A stretch of 64,000 bases of DNA from Streptomyces violaceusniger Tu 4113 (GTDB taxonomy: Bacteria > Actinomycetota > Actinomycetes > Streptomycetales > Streptomycetaceae): NCBI RefSeq assembly GCF_000147815.2, contig NC_015957.1, positions 3,658,001 to 3,722,000 on the forward strand. Reading direction: 5' to 3'. The notes below the pieces were generated by a model. It was not told the origin of the DNA. It searched no databases and saw nothing but the letters and a program-made list of their open reading frames with translations. Positions 8,241 through 17,122 of the stretch are shown in pieces; position 1 is the first letter of the stretch, and every line of letters starts with the position of its first letter. The translations under genes were made by a program, and so were the position numbers.

Positions 8241-8648
8241 TCAGTCGAGCCGAGGGATCTCGATGGCCGGGCAGCGGTCCATGACCATGGCGAGCCCGGC
8301 GGCGCGGGTGCGGTCGTAGGCCGCAGGGTCGATGACGCCGAGCTGGAACCAGACGGCCTTGGCGCCGATGGCGACGGCCTCGTCGGCGACCGGGCCCGCC
8401 AGATCACTGTTGACGAATACATCCACGACATCGAGTTCGAACGGAATTGCGGACAGTGTCGAGTACCCCCGCTCGCCATGCACCGATTCCGCTTTGGGAT
8501 GCACGGGTATGATCCGTTTGCCGTAGCGCTGGAGAACACCCGCGACCCCATAGGCCGCACGCTGCTGGTTGGAGGACAGGCCGACTACCGCCCAAGTGTC
8601 TCCCAGCTCTGTGAGGATCTTGCGGACCGTCGCCGGGTCGCCGTACAT
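8241..8648 (-). CDS. CoA-binding protein (YccU-like)
   Basis: A 135-residue single Rossmann-type CoA_binding_2 domain, as in succinyl-CoA synthetase alpha N-termini and E. coli YccU. Visible elements are TWAVVGLSSNQQRAAYGVAGVLQRYGKRIIPVHPK at the nucleotide/CoA-binding end (motif core VVGLS...A.GV...L...G), VDVFVNSDLAGPVADEA, and KAVWFQLGV. ATG 8648 is preceded by AGGAGG. A decayed second copy lies at 13999-14163. GC is lower than in surrounding housekeeping genes. Biological role unknown; probably binds CoA or acyl-CoA. Confidence 0.85.
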   Translation of the reverse strand: MYGDPATVRKILTELGDTWAVVGLSSNQQRAAYGVAGVLQRYGKRIIPVHPKAESVHGERGYSTLSAIPFELDVVDVFVNSDLAGPVADEAVAIGAKAVWFQLGVIDPAAYDRTRAAGLAMVMDRCPAIEIPRLD

Positions 8649-8669
8649 GCGTGCCTCCTGTGGGTACGA

Positions 8670-8684
8670 CAAACAACCTGTTTG
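8670..8684. promoter_or_regulatory. Short perfect inverted repeat in CoA-binding gene promoter
   Basis: CAAACA-ACC-TGTTTG forms a perfect 6-bp inverted repeat 22 bases ahead of the start of the CoA-binding gene. It may be an operator. The rest of 8685-8989 holds no gene I can support, only a GC-rich hairpin-prone stretch around 8800-8880. Confidence 0.3.
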
Positions 8685-8989
8685 CCACAACGGGCACCAC
8701 ATTCCAGGGATTCCCAAGCGCCGGGGTGATCGAAGAAAACGCCGTGGCCGGATCGCTCCGGCGTCGAGGGAGTGCATCTGCCTGGGCAGAACCCTGGGCC
8801 CCGGGCTGGGCTGGAAGGCCCACCGGGGGTGACGTCGGGGGCTGCCAGTCGGGGGCGCCCTCCCGGGCAGGGTGGAACGGTGGTCCCGTGAGTTGTGGCC
8901 GCTTGGAGAGGCGTTATCCACCCAATTGCACACGAGGGCATCCAGACATTAGGCCCCTGAGGTAAGTCATTGGGTGATCGAGTGAGTAA

Positions 8990-9400
8990 GGCGCCCGGTC
9001 GGATTTTCTTGGCGCCACCAGAGTGGCGAGCATAATGCCGGATATGTGACCGCCGTCCCGGTGAATGTCCCCGCGGAGCAGGCCGACGACCTGGCCGACG
9101 CGCAGCGCGCACGCGCCGAGCAAGGCGACCATGCAGCGGTCGCGAGCGGTCTGTGCAGCGCGCAGGAGTGCGGCGAACTCCTCGTGGCTGGCGGCCGGCG
9201 CCCGCCCGGAAGCGTGGCTCGGCCGCGCATCGACACGGATGCGTGGCTCCAGGACGAGTTTCCCCGTCGCCGGGTGCGGAGCGGTGACGAACAGGGCGTC
9301 GACCGCCTTCGTGCTGATCCGGCGGAGGTCGGCCAGGTGGAGGTAGAAGCCGTGGATTGCTGCCAGGGCGGGGGCGAGCGTGGAGTCCTGTGGGAGCTGC
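8990..9400 (-). pseudogene. Tyrosine recombinase/integrase remnant
   Basis: This fragment encodes part of a site-specific integrase. It has a core-binding-like helix segment (LAPALAAIHGFYLHLADLRR) and the beginning of the catalytic domain (ALLRAAQTARDRCMVALLG, then ACALRVGQVVGLLRGDIH with the first catalytic Arg). The C-terminal half with the H-x-x-R and Tyr boxes is missing, and a frame change seems to occur near 9030. It abuts a truncated transposase at about 9400, so it is a junk junction product. Functional activity is very unlikely. Confidence 0.65.
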
Positions 9401-10061
9401 CCTTGGCCGCGGCCACTTGTGCCGTGGCGCCGAGGGTCCGCACGCGGCGGGTGGCGTGCTCGATCACCGCGAGGACGTACAGCGTCGCTCCGGTCAATGA
9501 CTTGGTCTCGAAGAAGTCGGCGGCGAGGATGGACTGGGCCTGGGAGCGTAGGAAGGTCGCCCAGGTAGTGCGGTCGCGTTCGGGTGTGGGGTCTATGCCG
9601 TGTTCCTTGAGGATGTTCCACACGGTGCCGGCGGCGAGCTTGATGCCGAGGGCTGCGAGTTCGCCGTGGATGCGCCGGTAGCCCCAGCTGGAATTTTCTC
9701 GTGCCAGCCGTAGCACCAGGGCGCGGATGGATCGTACGGTGCGGGGTCGTCCCGGCCGTTTGGGACGGGAAGCCTTCGCGTGGCGGCGGCGCAGCAGCTC
9801 ACGGTGCCAGTGCAGCACCGTGTCAGGTGAGACGATCAGATGTAGTTGGCGAAGACGTACACGGGGGAGGGAATGCAGGAGGGCGGCCAGCAGCGCACGG
9901 TCTGGCCAGGTGAGCTTCGGTTTGTGGGTCTGTCGCTGCAGCACGGTGAGTTGGTGGCGTAGGGCCAGTATCTCGGCGTCTTTGTCGTGGTCACTCCTCG
10001 GTAGGAGGCGTATCAGGGTGAACATGCTCGTCAAGGTCAGATAGAGCAGTCGCAGCAGCAC
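9401..10061 (-). pseudogene. Truncated rve-family transposase
   Basis: About 220 residues are recognisable, from LLRLLYLTLTSMFTLIRLLP through the helix-turn-helix region and the start of the catalytic core (LAADFFETKSLTGATLYVLAV, with the first catalytic Asp). It aligns along its length with the intact transposase at 10923-12014, but the homology stops abruptly after LGATA, before the second Asp and the Glu. The remaining 3' part is replaced by integrase sequence. Inactive remnant of an element related to the intact one. Confidence 0.75.
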
Positions 10062-10145
10062 TCCACCATGCTGGTGGGGGAGAGGCTGGGGCGGCAACGA
10101 GGCTGGCGGGCCCACCGCAGCGTTCGCCCATCATGACCAGCACGG

Positions 10146-10167
10146 ATGAGGTTTCTGGCACCTACAC
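10146..10167. repeat. Surviving terminal inverted repeat of the truncated IS
   Basis: ATGAGGTTTCTGGCACCTAC here resembles the end of the intact element (ATGATTTATCGGCACCCGCA at 12114-12133), at the matching distance upstream of the truncated transposase start. The opposite end is lost. Confidence 0.5.
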
Positions 10168-10276
10168 GATCCTGTTGCCCATTTACTGTTTGTGCTGGTC
10201 GGGGTGTTGATCGTTGCGGCAGGCTGGTCTGGTGGCCGGTCCTTTTCGTTCCCGGTCACGGAGCGGGAGGGGTTCC

Positions 10277-10893
10277 GTGTCGATGGAGCCGCAGTCGTGG
10301 CCGGAGCCGGCGCCGGAGGTGGCTCGGGCGGTGCGGGCAAAGTACCGGGGACGTCAGGTGCCGCTGCCGGTCGTGGTGCGTGATCGGCTCGGTGAGTTGT
10401 TCGCGGATGCCGAGTTCGCGGAAGCGTTCGCGGTGACGGGGCCGCGTGGCTGGTCACCGGGCCGCTTGGCACTGGTCACGGTGCTGCAGATGGCCGAGAA
10501 CCTGACCGACCGGCAAGCTGCCGAGGCGGTGCGGGACAAACTCTCGTGGTCCTACGCGCTCGGACTGGGCCTGGAGGATCCCGGCTTCGATTTCAGTGTC
10601 CTGTCCCAGTTCCGTACCCGGGTCGCCGCCCATGGCCTGGAAGAGAAGGTGCTGGACTTGTTGGTGGCCAGGCTGGTCGAACAAGGCCTGCTGGCCGCAG
10701 GAGGCAAGCAGCGCACGGACTCCACCCACGTGACCGCGGCGGTGCGCGACCTGAACCGGCTGGAGCTGGCCGGGGAAGCGGTCCGCGGCGCACTGGAAGC
10801 GCTGACCTGCGCGGAACCGGACTGGGTCGCACAGACAGTGGACGTGACCTCATGGAGCAAGCGGTACGGACCACGGGTGGACAGCTGGCGCCT
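10277..10893 (+). pseudogene. IS1182-type transposase, 5' fragment
   Basis: About 205 residues of an IS1182/IS5-like transposase: MEPQSWPEPAPEVARAVRAKYRGR at the N-terminus (start GTG 10277 or ATG 10283 behind GGGAGG), then FAVTGPRGWSPGRLALVTVLQMAE, and KQRTDSTHVTAAVRDLNRLE with a catalytic Asp region. The frame is cut at 10893 by the inverted repeat of another IS, and no continuation is found beyond 12133. The C-terminal DDE half is therefore deleted, and the gene cannot work. Confidence 0.8.
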
Positions 10894-12133
10894 TGCGGGT
10901 GCCGATAAATCATTCGTGCAGTTCACGCCGCGTGCTGGTATTCGTGGAGGGTTCCGCCGAGTCGGTCTCGTCTGTGGATTTCCAGGTGGGCGAGTTGGGC
11001 TTGTTGGGTGATGGGCGTGGGTAGCGGGCGGCATGGGGCCGCCTGCTCCAGGGCCCTGTGCGGGCGGTGCTCGTTGTAGAAGGATTCGTACTCGCGCAGG
11101 GCGCGGAGAAGGTGGCTCTGGTTCCAGATCAAGGTCCGGTCCAGCAGCTCCCTGCGGCAGGTCTGTATCCAGCGCTCCATGAGCGAGTTCATCCTCGGCA
11201 TCCGAATGCCGGTGGTGACGACCTTCAGGCCGGCATCGGTCATCAAGGCGTCGAAGGCGGCTGTGAACTTTGCGTCGCGGTCGCGGATGAGGAACTTCGC
11301 CTTGCTGCCTGCGTCCTCGAGGTCCATGAGGAGGTTGCGTCCGAGCTGCACGATCCACTCCGCGGTGGGGTGCGGGGTGGCGCCGAGGATCCTGATGCGA
11401 CGGGTGGTGTGCTCGATGACGGCGAAGACGTACAGGCGCGCCCCGGTCAGCGTGCGGACTTCGAAAAGATCGCAAGCGAGTAGAGCTTTGGCCTGGCTGC
11501 GGAGGAAGCGGGCCCAGGTGGTGTTCTGCCGTTCGGGTGCGGGTGGGATGCCGTGCTCGCGGAGGATCTCCCCGACGGTGGAGGCGGCGACTTTGATCCC
11601 CAGCGCGGTGAGTTCGCCGTGGATCCGGCGATATCCCCACGAGGCATTCTCTCTGGCCAGGCGCAGGACCAGGGCGCGGATCGAGCGGATGGTGCGTGGG
11701 CGTCCACGTCGTCTGGGTGCGCGGGTCGCGGCATGGCGCCGCCTGAGCAGGTCGCGATGCCAGCGCAGGACCGTCTCGGGGCGTACCAGGAGCAGAAGGT
11801 GTCGCAGTGTGTTTTTGGGGAGGTGGTGGAGCAGACCGGCGAGGATGGCGCGGTCTGTGTCGGTGAAGGTCGGCTTGCCGACCCGGCGTTGCAGGACCAG
11901 CAGTTGGTGCCGGAGTACGAGGATCTCAACGTCCTTCTGTTTGTCGCTCATCGGCAGGAGGCGTAGGAACGCCAGGGCGTTGGTCGCGGCGAGGTAGGCC
12001 AGGCGCAGGAGCACGACAGATCATGATGCCGCCAGGGCCCTGCGCAGGTGCAGACCCCGGGCTGAACGTCGAGGAGAACCGGAGATCCGTGGTCAGGCTT
12101 CCGACCTGCGTGGATGATTTATCGGCACCCGCA
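10894..12133. mobile_element. Complete IS of the rve (IS3/IS481-like) superfamily, 1240 bp
   Basis: The element is bounded by perfect 20-bp inverted repeats TGCGGGTGCCGATAAATCAT (10894-10913, inverted at 12114-12133), with imperfect pairing continuing about 11 bases further in. It holds one full-length transposase gene. It interrupts an IS1182-type transposase. The two flanks (GGCGCCT and CAGTCCA) show no target duplication, which suggests a deletion next to the element after insertion. Confidence 0.85.
10923..12014 (-). CDS. Integrase-core transposase of the intact IS
   Basis: A 363-residue single-ORF transposase. The N-terminal helix-turn-helix region contains LVLRHQLLVLQRRVGKPTF and LRWHRDLLRRRHA. 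An HTH_21-like segment RENASWGYRRIHGELTALGI follows, then the rve catalytic core. DDE residues are visible in LACDLFEVRTL, LIRDRDAKFTAAFD and MNSLMERWIQTCRREL. It ends with the usual YNEHRPHRALEQAAPCRP tail. GTG 12014 matches the start of its truncated relative. Probably still active. Confidence 0.9.
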   Translation of the reverse strand: MLLRLAYLAATNALAFLRLLPMSDKQKDVEILVLRHQLLVLQRRVGKPTFTDTDRAILAGLLHHLPKNTLRHLLLLVRPETVLRWHRDLLRRRHAATRAPRRRGRPRTIRSIRALVLRLARENASWGYRRIHGELTALGIKVAASTVGEILREHGIPPAPERQNTTWARFLRSQAKALLACDLFEVRTLTGARLYVFAVIEHTTRRIRILGATPHPTAEWIVQLGRNLLMDLEDAGSKAKFLIRDRDAKFTAAFDALMTDAGLKVVTTGIRMPRMNSLMERWIQTCRRELLDRTLIWNQSHLLRALREYESFYNEHRPHRALEQAAPCRPLPTPITQQAQLAHLEIHRRDRLGGTLHEYQHAA

Positions 12134-12249
12134 CAGTCCACGCAGGTGAGCCGCACCGATGTTACTGGAGTGTTCGGTCTTCACTTGCGGCGAAGTCGTC
12201 GCTGCTCAGCGCGTAAACGGTGCAGGGACGGCGGGAACCGGGAGGCGCT

Positions 12250-13098
12250 CTACCGGCGGATCGCCGAGATCAGTCCGCCGGGCCGCTCCTCGCGCTGCGG
12301 CGGGGTGCTGATCGGACGGCCGTAGGCGGCGGCGCGCTCGCGCAGGGTGTGGCTGTCGGCCTCCCAGCCGTGCCCGGCCAGCCAGCCCACCGGGTCGTCG
12401 GGCATCTCCGAGACCCACATGGACGCCGCCGATCCCGGCGCGGCGTCCGCGCCGAAGCGCTCGATTACGCCGCGCGAGCCCAATGTCAGCCCCATCCGAC
12501 TGCCTGCCGCCGACTGCGTGCTGATCCTGGCCAGCAGTAGCTCCACCGCGTCGTCGGGCAGATAGATCAGTAGTCCTTCGGCGATCCACGCGGTCGGCAC
12601 GGTCGGGTCGTGCCCTGCGGCGGCCAGCGCGCCTGGCCAGTCATCACGCAGATCCACCGCGACGGTGATCCGCTCGCAGCGTGCGACGGCCCGCTCCTGG
12701 CGCAGCACCGAAGCCTTGAAGTCCAGTGGCGCGGCAGTGTCGACCTCGAACAGCCGGGTGCCCTCGGGCCAGTCGATTCGGAAGGCCCGGCTGTCCATGC
12801 CGGCGCCGAGCAGCACGACCTGCCGGACTCCGGACGCGGAGGCCTGCTGCAACAGGTCGTCGAGGAACTTCGTCCTGATGACGATGGAGTACGACACGGC
12901 CAGTCGGCGGCGTCGCGCTGCTTCGTCATCGGGCGGCGGCGAGGAGGGCCACAGGCCGCCGGCGGTGGCGAATGACTGTGCCAGTGGGTCGCGGAACAGC
13001 GCGTTCTCCCGCTCGGTCTCCAGCGCCCGCACCCTGGCCACCCCCACCGCCGTGGCCCACACTCCCGACGGCTGCACCGGCTCCTGGTCATCAGTCAC
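12250..13098 (-). CDS. Class I SAM-dependent methyltransferase (TIGR00027/LCMT type)
   Basis: A 282-residue protein of the actinobacterial leucine-carboxyl-methyltransferase-like family. It begins SGVWATAVGVARVRALETERENALFRDPLAQ, has the SAM-binding motif VVLLGAGMDSRAFRIDWPEGTRLFEVD, and carries AWIAEGLLIYLPDDAVELLL typical of the family. The substrate is unknown; members often lie near secondary metabolism genes. It sits just outside the intact IS; 116 bases between them show no gene. The start ATG 13098 has no strong ribosome site. Confidence 0.85.
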   Translation of the reverse strand: MTDDQEPVQPSGVWATAVGVARVRALETERENALFRDPLAQSFATAGGLWPSSPPPDDEAARRRRLAVSYSIVIRTKFLDDLLQQASASGVRQVVLLGAGMDSRAFRIDWPEGTRLFEVDTAAPLDFKASVLRQERAVARCERITVAVDLRDDWPGALAAAGHDPTVPTAWIAEGLLIYLPDDAVELLLARISTQSAAGSRMGLTLGSRGVIERFGADAAPGSAASMWVSEMPDDPVGWLAGHGWEADSHTLRERAAAYGRPISTPPQREERPGGLISAIRR

Positions 13099-13177
13099 CG
13101 CGCCAGCCTAGACGTTCCATTCCAAGGGGCCTGATGGGGGGAGCCAGGTTCATGCGCGGCCGGCCAGTCATGCGCGC

Positions 13178-13273
13178 AGCAACGCGCTTTATCAGCGCAT
13201 CGGATACGTCCATGTCACTGACTTCACCGGGTACAGGTTCCCCGCCGCCGCACCGGAGACGGGCCAAGTCTGA
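13178..13273 (+). pseudogene. GNAT acetyltransferase C-terminal remnant
   Basis: Only about 31 residues remain, reading SNALYQRIGYVHVTDFTGYR then FPAAAPETGQV and stop. SNALYQRIGY is the hallmark of the last helix and strand of GNAT N-acetyltransferases. No matching N-terminal domain exists upstream; the sequence before it is unrelated. The 330 bases that follow (13274-13600) hold no gene I can support. Confidence 0.55.
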
Positions 13274-13601
13274 GAAGTCGAAGAACGGAAACGACGGTCA
13301 GCTTTCGTGGGCACGGTGGCGGGGTTGAAGAGCACTCCTGGGAGTCCGTGGCGACGGCGTCGCTCCGGTCGGCCAGTCCCTGGCGGATGTTCCGCTGGTG
13401 CAGGGGCCAGAAGCACTGGATCGACTCCGTAGCGCTGGGGTGTGGGCGACCTGGTGGAGTTCTTCCTGCGCGGTGAGCACGTCCGCTCGAAGACGTCTTC
13501 CGGGCCGGCGCAGGCCTGAGCGCGAGCCACCGGCGGTCCGCTCGACGGCGCGGCTGATCCGGTGGGGCGATGCAGAGGATCAGTCAAACCGGAGGCACGG
13601 G

Positions 13602-13754
13602 TCAGTGGTCCTTCAGCAGAAGGTGCAGCAGCGTCACCACGCCGACGCCGACCAAGAGAGCGGTGCCGAAGGAAGGATGTTCGAATGCGACGTACACGGA
13701 GCCACCGCCCGCCAGCAGCAACAGCGCTGTCCGCTGGTCCATCTGACCGCCCAT
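13602..13754 (-). CDS. Small membrane protein (50 aa)
   Basis: A 50-residue protein, MGGQMDQRTALLLLAGGGSV at the start, with two short hydrophobic stretches (ALLLLAGGGSVYVAF and TALLVGVGVVTLLHLLL) and a charged KDH end. It looks like a two-helix hairpin or single-pass membrane peptide. GGGAGGG lies 6 bases before ATG 13754, a convincing ribosome site. It is flanked by decayed genes but itself looks intact. Function unknown. Confidence 0.6.
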   Translation of the reverse strand: MGGQMDQRTALLLLAGGGSVYVAFEHPSFGTALLVGVGVVTLLHLLLKDH

Positions 13755-13998
13755 GAGTAAGCCCTCCCAAGTGGTACGGCCCGCGCGTGGTTTTTAGCGG
13801 GCCTGCCATGGAGAGAGCGCATCGGCGGAGTCATTACGCGGGTTTCTCGCGCAATCCACGTGTCGTGGATCACATCTGACCTGGCGGACGGGACAGCGGC
13901 CCCGGTGCCCACCGTTGGTGCTCTGTCAGCCCTCCGAATCGAAGGGCGCATCGACCCTCGTCTCCTCGTAAGTGTTGGATCACGACCTCAGGACACTG

Positions 13999-14163
13999 TC
14001 CCCACCGGGAAGGGGATCTCGGTGAGCGAGGCGTACCCCCGCTCGCCGTGCACGGTCTCGGCCTTCGGGTGCACGGGCACGATGCGCTTGCCGAAGCGCT
14101 GGAGGACATCGGCGACGCCGTAGGCGGCACGCGAGGGATTCCCCCGGTGTCGGGGTGATCGCG
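13999..14163 (-). pseudogene. Decayed second copy of the CoA-binding protein gene
   Basis: The minus strand encodes a fragment RAAYGVADVLQRFGKR then IVPVHPKAETVHGERGY and ASLTEIPFPVG, clearly homologous to the middle of the CoA-binding gene at 8241-8648. Next to it, 14135-14163 matches the intergenic sequence 8702-8733 upstream of that gene. Relative to the intact copy, about 130 bases spanning the start codon region are deleted, and the C-terminal part is missing. Residual duplicate, no function expected. Confidence 0.7.
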
Positions 14164-14187
14164 CAACAGGTCAGCGTAAGGAGGCTC

Positions 14188-15066
14188 TCAGCCCGCGGAC
14201 GCGGGCAGCTCGGTGCCGCGGAGCCCGGCTGCCGAGCGGACGAGTGAGGCGACCGCGGGGGAGCGACTGCTGGGTGGCCAGGCGATCACCGTGGTGACGT
14301 CCGGTGCGTCGACGACGGGCACCGCGACGTGATCGGGCCACTGCCAGGCACGGCTGGAGGCGGGGATGACGAGGAGCGTCCTGCCGAGCGCCACGAGCTG
14401 AGCGAGCTGTGACTGGGTGTGCACCTCCGGACCGGGCCCGTCCGGGTAGGTCCCGTCGAGCTGGGGCCATCGAGCGATCGGCAGGTCCGGCACATCGCGG
14501 ACCTCCGCCAGCGTGAGCTGTTCGTGTGACGCGAGCGGATGGCCCGCGGGAAGGAGTGCGATCTGGCCTTCGGTGTGGAGGTCCTCGGTGTCGAACCCGG
14601 CGAGGTCGTCGAACGGCCGGTGCATCAGCGCCACGTCGGCGCGCCCGTCGCGCAGGAGCCCGGCCTGCTCGCCGACCTCGCACAGGAGGACGTCGACCGG
14701 TGCCGCACCGGGTTCGCTCGCCAGCGCGTCGAGGAGCCGTTGCAGCAGCTCGTGGGAGGCCCCGGCCTTCGTCACGAGCACCAGCGGACGCTTCGGATCC
14801 GCGGCACGCCGCGTCCGGCGCGCGGCGGCCGCGACCGCGTCGAGGGCCACGTTGGCTTCGCGGAGCAGCACCCGGCCGGCGTCGGTGAGCGCCACTCCAC
14901 GACGGTCCCGGTCGAGGAGCCGGACCCCGAGCCGCTGCTCCAACTGGCGGATCGCGCGGGAGAGCGGCGGTTGCGCGATCCCGAGCCGATCGGCGGCACG
15001 TCCGAAGTGCAGCTCCTCGGCGACGGCGACGAAGTAGCGGAGCTGACGGGTCTCGAGATCGTCCAC
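14188..15066 (-). CDS. LysR family regulator
   Basis: A 292-residue LysR-type transcription factor. The N-terminal winged helix reads [20 protein letters not shown], then [20 protein letters not shown], the classic HTH_1 motif. The remaining ~200 residues form the periplasmic-binding-like effector domain ([20 protein letters not shown] to the C-terminus). It is divergent from an SDR oxidoreductase, with a LysR-type palindrome in between, so it probably controls that gene. Effector unknown. Confidence 0.92.
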   Translation of the reverse strand: MDDLETRQLRYFVAVAEELHFGRAADRLGIAQPPLSRAIRQLEQRLGVRLLDRDRRGVALTDAGRVLLREANVALDAVAAAARRTRRAADPKRPLVLVTKAGASHELLQRLLDALASEPGAAPVDVLLCEVGEQAGLLRDGRADVALMHRPFDDLAGFDTEDLHTEGQIALLPAGHPLASHEQLTLAEVRDVPDLPIARWPQLDGTYPDGPGPEVHTQSQLAQLVALGRTLLVIPASSRAWQWPDHVAVPVVDAPDVTTVIAWPPSSRSPAVASLVRSAAGLRGTELPASAG

Positions 15067-15083
15067 GGACGGAGCCTACCGCC

Positions 15084-15102
15084 TGATACCTGGCGAGTAT
15101 CA
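15084..15102. promoter_or_regulatory. LysR-type T-N11-A operator
   Basis: TGATACCTGGCGAGTATCA is a perfect 6-bp-arm palindrome (TGATAC-N7-GTATCA) in the LysR/SDR divergent promoter, 18 bases from the LysR start. It matches the T-N11-A rule for LysR regulators. Confidence 0.7.
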
Positions 15103-15149
15103 CAGCCTGCCCAATCGGTCTTGGACAGCGAGTGCGCGATGCGCCGAGC

Positions 15150-15875
15150 ATGGATCGGGTGAACAACACGAAGATCGCGCTGGTCACCGGCGCGAACAAG
15201 GGAATTGGCTTCGCCATCGCACAGGGTCTCGGAGCGATCGGCTTCACGGTCGCGGTGGGCGCCCGCGACGATGCCAGGCGGAAGGAGGCCGTGGAGCGTC
15301 TGCGTGCCGCGGACATCGACGCGTTGGGGGTCGCCCTCGACGTCACCTCCGACGACAGCGTCGCGGCGGCAGCGGCGACGATCGAGGAGACGGCGGGACG
15401 GCTCGACGTGCTCGTCAACAACGCGGGCATCGGCGGCCGGACCGACGGTGGTGCACAAGATCCGACGACGCTCGACCTCGACGTCGTGCGCACCGTCCTC
15501 GACACCAACGTATTCGGGGTCGTCCGGGTGACGAACGCGATGCTCCCGCTGCTCCGCCGCGCGGACGCGCCGCGCATCGTCAACATGTCGAGCAACATGG
15601 GCTCGCTGACACTGCAGACCGGCCCGATCATGGCCGCGTACGCACCGTCGAAGTCGATGCTCAACAGCGTCACGGCACAGTACGCCCGCCGGCTCGCCGA
15701 CACGAACGTCATCGTGAACGCCGCCTGCCCCGGCTATGTCGCGACCGACTTCACCGGCTTCAACGCGCTGCGGACGCCCGAGCAGGGCGCCGCTATAGCG
15801 ATTCGGCTCGCCACCCTGCCGGACGACGGGCCGCGCGGCGGCTTCTTCGACGACGGGGGTGTCGTCCCCTGGTGA
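15150..15875 (+). CDS. Short-chain dehydrogenase/reductase
   Basis: A 241-residue classical SDR. It has the cofactor motif TGANKGIG near residue 13, NNAG in LDVLVNNAGIGG, a catalytic Ser in IVNMSSNMGSL, and Y-x-x-x-K as YAPSKSML. The build resembles carbonyl-reductase-like SDRs that accept NADPH. Start choice is uncertain: ATG 15150 keeps the full nucleotide-binding strand, GTG 15159 is also possible, and no strong ribosome site is visible for either. It is likely regulated by the divergent LysR protein. Substrate unknown. Confidence 0.88.
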   Translation: MDRVNNTKIALVTGANKGIGFAIAQGLGAIGFTVAVGARDDARRKEAVERLRAADIDALGVALDVTSDDSVAAAAATIEETAGRLDVLVNNAGIGGRTDGGAQDPTTLDLDVVRTVLDTNVFGVVRVTNAMLPLLRRADAPRIVNMSSNMGSLTLQTGPIMAAYAPSKSMLNSVTAQYARRLADTNVIVNAACPGYVATDFTGFNALRTPEQGAAIAIRLATLPDDGPRGGFFDDGGVVPW

Positions 15876-15899
15876 CATGACGGGCCGACGTGGCGCTTC

Positions 15900-16554
15900 C
15901 GGGGGCCCTGCCCGCCAGGGTGTCAACCCCGACGAAGGTCAGGTGCCCGTCCTCGCCGTTCACCAGAGGCGGCGGGCCTTCGCCGTTCCTACGGTCACTG
16001 TCCCCGGACCGGTCGGCGAAGGGATCGGCCGTCATCGCGTAGTACTCAAGAACGGCTCCCCCCGGTTCGGCCGCCGTCGGTCGGCCGGTCTGGCGCCTGG
16101 GCAGATACTCCGCGATCCGGTCACGGTCCTGTCCGGTGCGCAGCCGGGCGTAGTCGTCCGGGGGCAGCACCGACTCCCGGGCCCTCAGCGTGTCCCACGC
16201 CGCAGCGCCCCGATCAGCAGGGCGCCCGCGACGGGGGGCACCATGAGGGCCGCGACCAGGGTGCGGCCGAGCCGGCGGCGGGCGCGGCGGTGGTCATCCG
16301 CCACCGCGCCGTCCGGGTTGTCGGGGGCGTCGGTGCCGTCGGGGGCGCCCGAGCTGTGCGTGCCGCCCGCGCCGCACGGGGCGTCCTTGCCGTCCGGGCC
16401 GCCACCCCGCCGTGAACGCGCACCGAGCCGTGGGCACCACCCACCACAGACTGACCACGCTCAACCCGGCGGTGGCGACGGTGGCCGCGAGCGGAAGGTG
16501 CCCGGTCAAGAAGGCCCCCGGGCGGCCGGTGAATCCGGTTCTGTGTGTCGTCAT
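15900..16554 (-). pseudogene. Frameshifted membrane-protein gene
   Basis: Three different frames of the minus strand carry parts of what looks like one protein. From ATG 16554 (behind GGGGGA) comes MTTHRTGFTGRPGAFLTGHL and a hydrophobic segment. A second frame gives DGKDAPCGAGGTHSSGAPDG, then the helix LVAALMVPPVAGALLIGALR, stopping at 16185. A third gives WDTLRARESVLPPDDYARLR, then TGQDRDRIAEYLPRRQTGRP and AVLEYYAMTADPFADRSGD. The joined order is a membrane anchor followed by a soluble domain seen in Streptomyces hypothetical proteins. At least two frameshifts make it a probable pseudogene, unless the sequence contains errors. Confidence 0.5.
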
Positions 16555-16789
16555 GTCCCCCACCTGCGTGATCAGCCGATTCGCAGAGGTGACCTTACGA
16601 AAACCGTGGACCGGCGGACACTGCCGAAAGACCGATACCCACCTGCGCACACCGCACGGCATCCGGCCGACGCCCAGGAGACGCATGCTGGTTATAGGAG
16701 CGGAAGCAGGGGGAACCCGACTCATGCGCTCGGCAATCATGAACCGCCGACCGCGACCGACCGAGGGGGCGGAAGGAGAGGAAGAGACC

Positions 16790-17122
16790 ATGCCCGCAGG
16801 ATCCAGCCGTAAGCGTGAACGGCAGTACGAGCACATCAAGGAAGGCGCCGAGGAGCGCGGTGCCTCCACCGGCCGGGCGAAGGAAATGGCCGCCCGTACG
16901 GTGAACAAGGAGCGCGCCCGCTCCGGGGAGTCCAAGTCCGCCGGCAAGACCTCGACCCAGGACCCGAAGTCCGCTCCGCAGCGTGGTGGCCAGCGCTCCG
17001 GCAACCGGACGGGACCCAAGGGTCCGACGCGCGACCAGCTCTACAACGAGGCCAAGCAGCGCGGTATCGAGGGCCGCTCGAACATGACCAAGGACCAGCT
17101 GGCCAAGGCCCTGGGCCGCTGA
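16790..17122 (+). CDS. Small basic Rho-N/SAP-like protein (often called plasmid stabilization protein)
   Basis: A 110-residue, very basic, mostly disordered protein (rich in Lys, Arg, Ser, Gly). It ends in a compact helix-extended-helix motif, PTRDQLYNEAKQRGIEG then SNMTKDQLAKALGR, which resembles the Rho N-terminal or SAP nucleic-acid-binding motif. In Streptomyces such proteins are commonly labelled plasmid stabilization proteins, without functional proof. A GGAAGGAGAGGAAG stretch provides the ribosome site for ATG 16790. DNA or RNA binding is inferred. Confidence 0.8.
   Translation: MPAGSSRKRERQYEHIKEGAEERGASTGRAKEMAARTVNKERARSGESKSAGKTSTQDPKSAPQRGGQRSGNRTGPKGPTRDQLYNEAKQRGIEGRSNMTKDQLAKALGR

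Noticed and set aside
13274..13600. Minus-strand frame with a helical-looking segment near 13300-13480
   Set aside because: It has no ribosome site, atypical composition and no recognisable domain, and it lies in a region of decayed genes.
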